Below are positions 36,832-46,340 of a DNA stretch of 64,000 nt, in pieces. The DNA comes from Eonycteris spelaea (lineage: Eukaryota > Chordata > Mammalia > Chiroptera > Pteropodidae), in the NCBI GenBank assembly GCA_003508835.1, contig PUFA01000314.1:744001-808000 (forward strand), read 5' to 3'. The notes beneath the pieces are model-generated. The model saw nothing but the letters and a program-made list of their open reading frames with translations. It did not search any database and was not told the origin of the DNA. Position 1 is the stretch's first letter. Every line of letters begins with the position of its first letter. Both the position numbers and the translations under genes were made by a program.

Positions 36832-37799
36832 ACTTCCGACACTTCCTGACGTGGTGTGCAGCCGCTGTGGGCGTGAGTTGAGTGGTGACAGATTTCTCGT
36901 TCTCTGAGCATCTTCCCACCCCCGACGAGCTCAGTTCTGCACCGACTGACAGCTGTGCGCCGAGGCCCCACTTCTCGAAGACGCCGCTGCCCTAAGGCAC
37001 TGCCCGGCCCTGTCACACTTCGGTCTCCTCGCCGTGCTTGGCGTTTGCCTTCGTTTCTGGACTTTCGGTGTGAAAGGCAACCAGCGTCGCCGATGGAAAG
37101 GAGGCGGGGCAGGCGCGGGGTGCTGCGCCGAGGTACAGGAAGCCACTAGGACGTGCTGCGGCAGGCGGGTTCTGGGGCGCCCCACCTCGGGGTTCCCTGC
37201 CCTGACCTCCCAAACTACAAACGGGGGATTCCACAGCTCGTGCAAGGCAGAGGGGCTTCCGAAGACATAATAACGCTGCTAATCACTGGATTCTGCGTTG
37301 ATCAGCAGGGAGATTCTCCTCCTGGACGCAGCCCCGGGAAGGGGCCCTTTGCGAGCAGAGTGTTTTCTGCGGCTCTTGGCAGGAGGGGAGTCAGAGTCCC
37401 GGCAGGAGAAACAGCCTGAACCGGTGACGATGGTGCCTCTCATGGCAAAGGGGACTGCCTCAGCCTCATGATGGGAGGAAGGCAGGATGTGAGAGGCGGG
37501 AATAGGGTGGAATAGCAAGCAGCACGTGGAGTCACGTGCGCTGAAGAGAGACAGAGCACAGGGCCGTGCCGAGGGACGCGGGGGGCCTGCAGAACCCAGA
37601 GCAGGCAGGAAAGGGGGTTCTCCGTGTCATTCTGGAGGGAACCCAACACCTGCCCTTTCGCCCAGGGAGACCCGTTTCGAACCCTGACGTCCAAAACCGT
37701 CAGACGACAGACATGCCTCTAAGCGTGTGGTGGCAGTGCCTGTCACGAATGAGTGCACGTACGCGCGTGAAGTAATGAATGGCTGAATAACTGAACGGC
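36832..37799. other. Non-coding stretch, no gene recognised
   Basis: GC-rich with scattered CpG. I see only short frames without domains. Confidence 0.45.
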
Positions 37800-38800
37800 G
37801 CCCTCTGCACAGGGCGTCTGCCTGCGCGGGCGGTACCGCCCAGGACCCCGGCCGCGGTGCCCGCACGCGGAACACGTCTCCCGGGCACATCGGTCGTCAC
37901 CGTCCTGGACGGCTCGCTTCTCGTCCCCTCCGTCTGGGGGTCGGTTTACGGACGTCGCCTCCGGGGCACCCGTCAAAGCGGGGGGCCCCCGAGAGAGGAC
38001 GTGCCCTTCGGTGTCCGCCGTGGGGCACGGCACTGCCGTGCGCTGGCTCTCGGGCAGTGGCGTTCCCGGCTTGCTCCTCGGCACAGGGCCGGCTTCGCGG
38101 GGACGTCAGATGCCCCTCGGCACAGCCGCACACTCACGGCGGCCCGTTCCTGAGGGCGAAGCAGCAGCCAGCGGACATCGTCACTCGGACCCGGCACTGG
38201 CCCTCTGAGGCTGCAGAGCCACCTCTCGTCGGTTTAAAACGGGCGGCTGACACGGGCCCCTCCACACCGGGGCAGTGGGTGGCACCTGGGGGCACATGCT
38301 CGTCTGTGGCGCCCGGCCACCGTCCTGACACGAGGCTGCGGCGCGCAGAGACGCTGGTAAACACACCGGAACGCGACGGCACATTCTGACCTCGTAGCTC
38401 TCGTCAGGACGCGCTCAGCTCACAGGAGCAAAAGAGGAGAAGGTGCAGGAACGACCCCGGGCCGCGGCTGGGTCCTGGAGGTGCGGTCAAGTCCCTGGGG
38501 AGCTTCAGAGAGTGGCTCTGCTCCTCCTGCCGGGCCCCCGCCTGTGGGTGGGCGAGCTGCGCCCCCGCCCGGTTCACGAAGGACCCTTCGCAGGGGCTGT
38601 CCCCAGGGAGCCGGCCGCACCTGAGCTGCCGAGACCCTGCACCGTGACGCACCGTCACTCGAGTGCACAGCGCTCACGGCCGGTCCTTCACGCCTGCCAC
38701 CCCGGCGTGGCTCAGGCCCCCTGGTCCCTGTGACCCTGACGCTCGATGCGCTGCCCCGCACGGCCCACTCATGGCGGCCGCCAACGCTGGCACAGGTGTT
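37800..38800. other. GC-rich, CpG-dense block
   Basis: CpG is densest at 37.80-38.17 kb. Open frames in several overlapping registers on both strands reflect composition. No promoter or exon could be fixed. Confidence 0.4.
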
Positions 38801-38862
38801 CCCCGACCCCCCTCTGCAGCCCGCCCGTGGACCCCGACCCCCCTCTGCAGCCCGCCCGTGGA
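38801..38862. repeat. Perfect 31-bp tandem duplication
   Basis: Two adjacent identical 31-base blocks begin CCCCGACCCCCCTCTGCAGC and end CCGCCCGTGGA. Each carries a CTGCAG palindrome. Perfect identity points to a recent event. Confidence 0.95.
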
Positions 38863-39639
38863 GCGGAGCCGTAACCGCGCCACGGGCATATCGGGTGTGT
38901 GCACGCACCGCGAGGCTGGGCCGCCCTAAGGGCCAGGGGAATCGGGGGCACAAAGAGCTGTTAACGCTGAAAATACTGCACGCAGTGAAAAAAAAATGTG
39001 AAACTGTCTGAACCCCTTTTTGAACTCGCTTCCCGCACAGAGTCGTTCTCTTCCATCAATAAGGCCGAACACGTGACACGAATGTCGAGATGGTGAATTT
39101 ATAAATCCCGGGAAGAACGTATAACATAAGAAGCAAATTCACGGGATGGCACTCTGCTTCACAACGAGAGAACAGCTCTGAAATAATAAGCGAGATCCTC
39201 GAAAGCACCGAACCTGGACACGTTCAGCTAAGGACACATCACATATTCCGTTTTTCACCTGTCAGAGGCGTTGGCCAGGGGGAGGGGACGGTGGCCCACC
39301 CGGCAGGTTACCCAGGTGGTCACAGGACTACATTTCCCGTGAAATACTTCTAGCACGTGACCCCGCTGGGGGTCACAGCGCCCACTCGACCCGGAGTGTA
39401 TTGGGTCCGAAGAGCCCGGCTGTGTCCTCGAAACTCCGAAGCCGTGCCTTTTCCTGCTTCTGCCGTGGCTGACCCCGCTCAGAGTCATCAGCGGCACCTG
39501 CCCGTGTAAGGCGTGCACTCCAGCGCGCCCCGGAGCGTGCGCAGGAGAATTTACTTTTCTCCGGGGGATGCTGGGGGAGTTTTCAGTTCGGGGCTGGAAA
39601 CCAAAAACCCAGTAGGAAACCTCTTCCGCCGGTGTGTGC
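38863..39639. other. Non-coding stretch, no gene recognised
   Basis: The composition is mixed, AT-richer around 39.0-39.25 kb. Nothing was recognised. Confidence 0.45.
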
Positions 39640-40000
39640 TTGTTCCGTGACGCATCAGCACACGGACATGGCGGCTGAAACGGGGGGCGGAGGGGGCACG
39701 AAACGGAGACGGGCGGAGCCCCCAGGACGGGCACGTGCGACCTCGCTGTCCGCTCTGCCGCTGCTGTGCGGCTGGCGGCCGGCGGCTGCATCTTCAAACC
39801 CCTTTCGCAGCGGCCGGTCCGAGGCGGGGCTTGGCGGTCGGATCACAGCCTCGGACACGGGTCAGTCAGGGGCGCGGGCGGGGACCCCCGCCCTGCGCAG
39901 TGAGCCGCTCTTCTTGGTCTCGGTCTCACAGGGGAGTCTCGCCCGCTCCTCTGCCTGCCCGGCGGAGGCGGCGCCCGTACCCCGCGGCGCAGTGATGGGA
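39640..40000. promoter_or_regulatory. CpG-island-like block with promoter-type motifs
   Basis: This CpG-dense block contains motifs common in housekeeping promoters. There is an ATGGCGGC (YY1-like core with start codon) at about 39,668, a GGCGGGGCTTGGCGG (Sp1/E2F-like) near 39,822, and a CTGCGCAG (NRF1-like half sites) near 39,893. From the ATG the plus strand is open for about 180 codons, starting Met-Ala-Ala-Glu-Thr-Gly and followed by a Lys-Arg-Arg-Arg cluster. The residues resemble a typical GC-rich first exon but match no protein I recognise. Neither the transcript start nor a convincing splice donor could be fixed. Confidence 0.3.
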
Positions 40001-40235
40001 GGTTCCACACAACGGCCGCATCGGCCCCAGCCCCCCAACACACGCGTGGGCCTTCAAGGAGAAGGGGCTGCACACGTTTGCCGCAGAGGCCGAGAGGAAA
40101 AGCAGTTTGAGAACTCTAAGCCTGTGCGCTGGCCCCAATGTAAACTCATTTTTAAGCGACGGAATCTCGTCTGGTCTGAAAACTACAATAACAAAAACTA
40201 ACGAAGACTAAGAAGCACGTTGATAGTACGGCAAC

Positions 40236-41196
40236 TTATGTGAGTTTTTCATACACGGTCTGACGAGCAGAGTATGATTTTTCAATGTCTCTAGGACCAA
40301 ATTGCACACAGAATCCTCCAACAAAGGCCATCCGTTCTGCAAGTGAAAAACGACCACGAAGCTCAGCCTTCTCGATGGAGTTCGCTAATTTATTGTATCA
40401 TCTTCATCTTCTCTACCTCCCGGGCACCAGCCACTCTGACAGCCACATCCTCTTTCGTCCAGCAAACTACCCCGAGTACCCGGGACCTGCCTGCTTCTGA
40501 GCCACAGACAGGATATATGATGCGCGCCACAGCGGCATAACCTTGCTTTTTCAATGAGAAATGATGGCAAAGATTTAATCTATTTTCGGGTTTTCAGATG
40601 AGAAATTGCCTCCGTGTTTTAAGACCCCCAAATCTTCCCTTTAAGGCCATCCCTCATGGCTGGAAGATTAATCGAATCTTGCGCGTGACCTTAAGTCTGC
40701 CTTGCGCTCTCTTTGCTAGCGAAGGGCGCGCTGCCGTCGATAGAGCTGTGATTGTTCTTATTTTCATCTTCAGAGTCTGTTTTCTTCATGTGGTTTTCAA
40801 CCGACCGGTCTTCAAAGGGCTCATTTTCCGAGTCATCGATCACGTCGTTGTTTGAGTCTGAGCGGTCTCTCGCACGTTCTCAAATATCAGCAAAATGTCA
40901 CCGCTGATGTTGGATTCATGCCGACTCTCTCGTGGCCATTAGGAATTTTTAAATTTTTAGATTGGAAACTCATTTCCATGCAGCCGCTGTAATTCATTTT
41001 CTGGTACCTGTGGCCGATCGGGGTGAGGCAAGACTCGTGGCCCCATGCCAGCCACTCGTGCCTTAGGGTCCGGGTTTCTGTTGTAGCCACTTGGGACCGT
41101 GGACGCCGTCATTCCTGGCGCTGGAGTCGGACTCCCATGTGACAGGAAGTTTCCAGAAGGTGGCAAAACTTCGTCTAGAAAACTCTGGACGTCCCT
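40236..41196 (-). other. Possible eroded coding remnants in shifting frames, unidentified
   Basis: Three minus-strand open segments look protein-like. Segment 1 (40,957-41,196, about 79 codons) has Pro/Ser/Gly-rich sequence with 'NRNPDPKARVAG' and 'QVPENELQRLHGNEF'. Segment 2 (40,691-40,879, about 62 codons, ending at a TAA) is strongly acidic and polar, with 'DSENEPFEDRSVENH' and 'KKTDSEDENKNN'. Segment 3 (40,236-40,397, about 53 codons) reads 'ERMAFVGGFCVQFGPRD'. They lie in different frames separated by stops, as in a decayed retrocopy, or as exons of an unrecognised gene. I could not match them to a known family. Segments of this size arise by chance in DNA of this composition, so support is weak. 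Confidence 0.2.
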
Positions 41197-42016
41197 TCAC
41201 ACGCTCACAAGGATTACGGTTCCGTGAGTCGATGGGCCAGTGCGTCTGCCTGATTTTCATCTTGGACCCTCCGTGGGGAACGAACAGGTCTCACCTGTGT
41301 TCTAGGGGTCTGATAAGAATGGAGAACTTACGGGTGGACGCAGTATGCCGATAAACTTTTCCTGAGGTAGAACTGCGGTCTGCATCATCGGTGTCTGTCT
41401 GTCTGTCTGTCTGTACATGCAGATTTATTTAAAGGGCTGATACTTTTCTCCTTTATTTATTTTTTATTTTTCATTTTTTTTTTTTACTGATGATCCTGCT
41501 CATGTGGCAACTGTGATCTTTTGCTGTTGAAAATGCAAAGGGGCCCGAGTCACGGAGACGGCGCTTCCTTGGCACGCTCTGCTGTTTCCTGCAACTTGTC
41601 CCTGAGATAGTTCAGTGTTACAAGAGCTTGGTTATCTCTTACGCTGTAAGTCGCAGCGCCCCAGGGCTCAGGAGGAGATGGTGGTCAGGACTCTGGCTGC
41701 GGAGCGTGTATGTAACTCAGGGGAATCTGTGGTTCCCGCGTCCCAGAATTTCTTCCAGAAATAACTGAAATGCCTGTGATTTCGATAATTAAATTAAACA
41801 TAAAAGTTGGTGCATGAACCTTGGCTCAGCTTCCTCGCCTCTTCCCAGCTCTGTGTGTAGGTTCCTGAAACGTGGGTGAGACACACATCTCGTGGCCAAA
41901 TGCATGAATTCAACACGCCCTAACAGGTGTTTGAGAGTGAGTGATTCTGTCACACAGGTTTCATGCTGCTTCTCTGCAACATCCCCCTCAACAATTCTGA
42001 GCAATTCCGGAAACAC
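41197..42016. other. Non-coding stretch with a TCTG microsatellite and a T-rich patch
   Basis: A (GTCT)n tract of about 22 bases lies at 41,393-41,414, followed by a T/A-rich patch at about 41,450-41,486. On the minus strand the DNA just right of 41.2 kb stays open in short frames but without recognisable content. No gene was seen. Confidence 0.5.
41393..41414. repeat. (GTCT)5.5 tetranucleotide microsatellite
   Basis: Perfect tandem GTCT over about 22 bases. Confidence 0.95.
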
Positions 42017-42130
42017 GGTTTATTCACTCAGTCCGAAAAGGTCGCTGAGCACTTGCTAGCTGTCACGTGGTGGGGATACACACATTTTAAAAACGAGTGA
42101 GCATAAGAGACCCATAAACAGGTCAGGCAC
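42017..42130 (-). mobile_element. L2 LINE 3'-end fragment, minus orientation
   Basis: The plus strand carries the antisense L2 3' end in order: 'GTTTATTCACTCAG', then 'GCTGAGCACTTGCTAGCTGT', 'GGTGGGGATACACA', and an A-rich section with 'GAGTGAGCAT' and 'CCCATAAACAGGTCAGG'. In the consensus these correspond to TTCATTCAACAAATATTTATTGAGCAC..., ...GTGCCAGGCACTG..., ...GCTGGGGATACA.... L2 is ancient and inactive in placental mammals. Confidence 0.65.
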
Positions 42131-42171
42131 TCTCAACAGAAAGATGTATTGTGCATCCGGCCTCCCACCCA

Positions 42172-42664
42172 CACATCCATCTATCCATCTATCCATCCAT
42201 CATCATCTGTCCATCCGTTCCATCCATCCATCTGTCCATCCATCCATTCATCCATCCATCATCCCATCCGTCCGTCATCCATCCATCACCCATCCATCAT
42301 CCATCCATCACCCATCCATCATCCATCCATCACCCATCCATCATCCATCCATCCATCATCCATCCATCCATCCATCATCCATCCATCATCCCCCCTCTCT
42401 CCCTCCCTCCCCCTCCCTCCATCCATGTCTAGTTATTTACCTCCACCATCTCATCCATCATCATCCATCCATCCATCATCCTCCATCCATCCCTCCCTCC
42501 ATCCATCATCATCATACCTCCAGCCCATCCATCATCCATTCATCCATCCAACCCCATCCATCCATCATCCATCCATCCATCATCCATCCATCCCCATCAT
42601 CCCCCCTCCTCCCTCCTCCCTCCCTCCCCCTCCCTCCTCCCTCCACGTCTAGTTATTTACCTCC
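42172..42664. repeat. (ATCC)n tetranucleotide array with an internal 220-bp duplication
   Basis: ATCC/CATC units, grading into CCTC-rich segments, extend for almost 500 bases. A non-repeat sentence, GTCTAGTTATTTACCTCC, occurs twice, at 42,427 and 42,647. Each copy is preceded by the same CCCTCC-rich run, so a block of about 220 bases has been duplicated. Three overlapping plus-strand frames of Ser/His/Pro/Ile peptides run through the array because the unit lacks stops; they are not genes. Confidence 0.97.
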
Positions 42665-44079
42665 CTAGCCATGTGTATACCCTGGGAGGATTACAAAGGC
42701 ACAGAGAGAAACCTCTTCTTTCTAGGGGGCGTCAGGCTAGGCTTCACCCCACTCATGACCCGGGGCGTCTTCCAGCCAGACAAGGAAGAGCGTTTCCTGC
42801 ACAGGGAACAGCGTCTGCAAAGCTGCCCCGGGACAGATGTCGCGGGGCCCGAGCTGGCAGCACACGCCGAGCCTCCTGGAGCCCCGGGTGGGGGAGGGTG
42901 ACTCTGCTCCGTGGGAAGGGCCGGTCCCCGTGCGTGTGGCTTTGCAGGAAAGCGTGGTTTCTCCCCCAGGAAGACGCCCTTCCCGCCGGGCTCGTCCTCC
43001 GACTTTGGATGAAACCCTTGGAGACCTCCCTCCCACGAGAGTCAGTCGGATCGGACGCATTGGGCGAGGCCACGGTTGGGACGGGGTTCCTGCACCAGGA
43101 GGCACACTCGCTGCTTGCACCTCGTCAGCATTGGGTGTGCAATGCCCACACCCACTCGTCACTGAGGGGGCACACCGGTGATGGCCTGATGTGACCACGG
43201 TGTTTACGCGTTCATTAAACCGTGGGTACCGTGTAACTCTCGGCTACCGTTCTGCAGCTCACGCAGAGAAAGCGAGGTGCGTGTTAGATTTCAAGGGCGT
43301 GCACTGGCCACCTTCCGTGTTCACAGCGTGCCCGCCTCACGTCGGTTTCCGGACGCCGTGCTGCAGGTTCTAAAGGGCCCACCCCGCACACCCACACCCC
43401 AGTCCTGCCGACGCCCCTGGGCGTGGCCGTCGTGTCTAGGCGTCTCCAGCGTCGTTGAAAGGCACCTGTGACACCGGAAGTCACGGCAACGTGTCTAACG
43501 CGGGCGCACGAGGTTTGGACGTACCTCTTTCTCCCACGTGACACCTCTGCTCCACACTGAGGTCGTCCCCTCTCAAAGACGCGGGGCGGGAGAAGGGCAA
43601 CACCTCGTCCCCCTTCACGCCCTCCGCCCCGCTGCACAAGCACAAAAACGCGTCAGGACGGCAGTGCCCAGGCACGCGTCGCGGGTGGGCGCGCCCACAC
43701 TCTGCCTTCGCTCTCATCTGCAATCCCCACACTGCATCCCTCGTGCCAGGTCACACGCCCCTCGTCGCGACTTCTCTCCCCTTCACACCACTCGGCCTTA
43801 GTTTTCCGGTGACGCTGTAATTAACCGTCCGCACTGAGCCTCCGGTGCCGAAGCCAGGAGCTGCGACTGAAAAGCGGATCGTGAGCGCGTCCCTCAGGAC
43901 AGACGTGTGGGCACAGTGTGCCTTGGACTCCTGAGTGCTGATGACAGTCCGCGCTGTCACACGCGGCATTTTAAATTACGCGGTAAACTGGGCGGCTTGA
44001 CTCTAGGAAAGGTAGTGATGCCCACGTTGTAACGGGTTGGCTCATCTCACCTGCTCGTGTTTCCCGTTAGCTGATTATG
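42665..44079. other. Non-coding stretch, no gene recognised
   Basis: GC-rich and CpG-rich, especially 43.2-43.8 kb. Open frames conflict between strands. I see no identifiable element. Confidence 0.45.
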
Positions 44080-44755
44080 GCCAAGCTTGTGGCTTTCCCA
44101 TTTCGAACAGCGTAAATTTTGATGTCCGACACTGGAGCTGATTGCACTGGCGAGCCCTCCCACACCGATGTTAGCACCGACGGTGAGAACGGGCAGCCTT
44201 CGTTCTTACCTGTGCCAATGAAATGTCTGCTTCACCATCGACACGCAGTTAGGCATTTGGCTGACGTTACTTTTATTACTTTCATTTCTATGTTACTTAG
44301 AACCTGTATCCAAAGTAAAGGTTGGATTTTTATCAAATTCGTTTCTGGCACTTATTGGAATAGTGAAGTTATTTCTTTCACTTAAGTGAATAATGTCATG
44401 AATTCTGTTAACACATTTGCTAATACTGAATCATCCTGGTATTCCTAAAATAGATATTTCATCATTGCGGTATTACTTCTTAATACACCGGTGGTTTAAG
44501 TGTTCATTTAGAGAAAGAGTCTGCATTGACATTTATGTAATTGATATGCTACGCAGAAATGCATATAACTTTACCTTCCACTCTACGTCAGAATTTAATA
44601 TCACAGTTAATCTAACTTTATAATATTTAATGCAAGGATCCCTTCCTTTTTCATGGTCTTGGCCAGTTTTAGTGCCGTAGGCATTCATCGCTCTTTTAAA
44701 GTTCTATAGCACAGAAATTTTAATTTCCTTGTATTAAGGGGGAACTTCCCTATGA
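44080..44755 (-). mobile_element. LINE-1 ORF2 fragment, minus orientation
   Basis: The plus strand reads as antisense L1 ORF2. It has 'GATTGCACTGGCGAGCCCTC' (44,140), 'GGTGAGAACGGGCAGCCTTCG' (44,182), 'GGATTTTTATCAAATTCG' (44,325), 'AATAATGTCATGAATTCTGT' (44,389), 'TTTGCTAATACTGAATCATC' (44,417) and 'GGTCTTGGCCAGTTTTAGTG' (44,657), in consensus order. It overlaps in consensus position with the fragment at 29.0-29.5 kb, so it is a separate insertion. No open frame remains. Confidence 0.88.
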
Positions 44756-45049
44756 AATAACCCTCTGTCGCCCGTCCGTGTGGGTACACAGAGTGAACAA
44801 AGGCCTGGACACCTTTCTCTCTTTGAGACAAGGACTCTCACTGTATCTAAAGTCTCCTAAGATCTGACCAAGAAGGAGATGTGTTTGGTGCTCACTGATA
44901 ATCGACATTGTAAGTGAGCTTTCCCGACACATGCCCATTTTACGCTTTCCTTACCTGCTGCATTTCACTCTCTCTCCGTGGACCTCGCTCTCTCTGCGTC
45001 TCTCCCTCCCAGCCCTTCCCCGTCCACCCTTCTGCCCTTTCCTCCTGTC
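44756..45049. other. Non-coding, ending in a polypyrimidine tract
   Basis: Mixed sequence, then a CT-rich tract at about 44,965-45,060 leading into the CpG-dense block. Confidence 0.5.
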
Positions 45050-46340
45050 TCTTATCCCCGCCGAGGCCCCGCCCCAGGCTCCGGTTCCTCTGTGTGGAGA
45101 GGGCGCCACCCCCGTAACCTGCTCTTGCTTTGCGAAGAGCACGTGAACTGCAAACATTCAGACTCGGTAAGTGTGTTAGGGGGCTCTGCTCCGTGGCGGG
45201 GCCACCATCGGGCCAGCGTGACCCCCGCCCGAGGGCAGCAAGGCCTGAGGTCACTGGCCTGGGGGGTCGCAGAGGCCGCGAGGCCTGGGGACCGGCCAGA
45301 GCTGGCAGAGCCGGCGCTCAGGCTGGGCGTCCGCCCCGAGCGTGCTGACCGTGCTGCTGGCCGACGGGCGCCGGCGGCCTGAGCTCCGGCTCCGCCGTCC
45401 GGAGGCTCCGAGCTCCTTCCCGGGCATTAACTCTGAACGCGTCGCAGCCACAGGCCGCCCATTGTTCCCCACGGCCCACGTCCGTGAAACGCCGGCTTTC
45501 AGTGTTTTGAGTAAAACTTCTTCCCGAGCTGGGAGCAGCTGGCGAGAGGCTTGATGAGTGGGCCTGGGGCCGCCACAATGCCCCAGGCGGCCCCGTCGTC
45601 ACAGGCGCTGGGGAAAGGAAGACCCTGAAGTGCAGGCGTCGGGCACGGCCGAGCGCGCCACGCAGGACGCCGTGAGCACCCGGGGGAGGACGCGTGCACA
45701 CGGGCGCCTGAGGGACAAAGAGCTCGGCCACGTCCGCAAGCAAGTGGCGCAACAGCAGACGGACAGACAGCGCTGAGGGCGCGCACAGGGTCCTCCGCGT
45801 CCGAGCAGCCGCTTCGCGCACTTCGCCGGCATCGGGAGGAGGCCCCCGGGGTCCCGGGCTCGGCCCTCAGCCGCCTGCCCGTCTCCCCAGGGCCCGCCGA
45901 CCCGCGCGCTCCCTGCGGGGATGAGGCTGGCACCGCCTGCACGTCTCCAGGTGGCCCCCGTCTGTCCGGCCCTTTGTCTTGCATGCGTCCGCGCGATGCT
46001 CAGAAGTAAATGTCGTCCTCGGAGCTCCGCAAAGCTCTTCCCAGCGGACGGCTGCAGCGCAGCAGGACCACGCGAAGCCATCGGCCTGGCACGCGCCTGT
46101 GTGTCCGCCGTGAGCACACGTAACATCGTCTGCATCCGGACCCCGCTGTGCACGCAAGAAGTAGTTGTGGCTTCAAGGGCACAGGGCGCAGGCCCCGCTC
46201 TGCCAGCCTCGCCTCCTCCGTCCGCCCGCCCACCCATGGGCACCCGCTTCCTCGACCGTCGTGTGACAGAGGCTGCGCAGGCGGCACGCGCCCGTAAACG
46301 CAGCGCGACCGTGCGTCCGGTCACTGCTTACGGAGGCTGC
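45050..46340. promoter_or_regulatory. CpG-island-like block with GC box and a consensus splice donor
   Basis: A GGCCCCGCCCC (Sp1-type GC box on the reverse strand) stands near 45,065. CpG stays dense to about 46.34 kb. On the plus strand GACTCG|GTAAGTGTG at 45,161-45,175 is a near-perfect 5' splice donor, with the exon end at 45,166. A polypyrimidine tract, GC box and donor within 120 bases would suit a short untranslated first exon of a plus-strand gene whose body lies to the right. No downstream coding exon was recognised, so this remains a candidate. Confidence 0.3.

Noticed and set aside
40885..40925. A 'VRET.QT' peptide on the minus strand reminiscent of PPP4R2
   Set aside because: Only a few residues agree. 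The flanking translated sequence does not follow that protein, so the name was not used.
42144..42668. Ser/His/Pro/Ile repeat proteins on the plus strand
   Set aside because: Direct translation of the ATCC array in three frames; no unique coding content.
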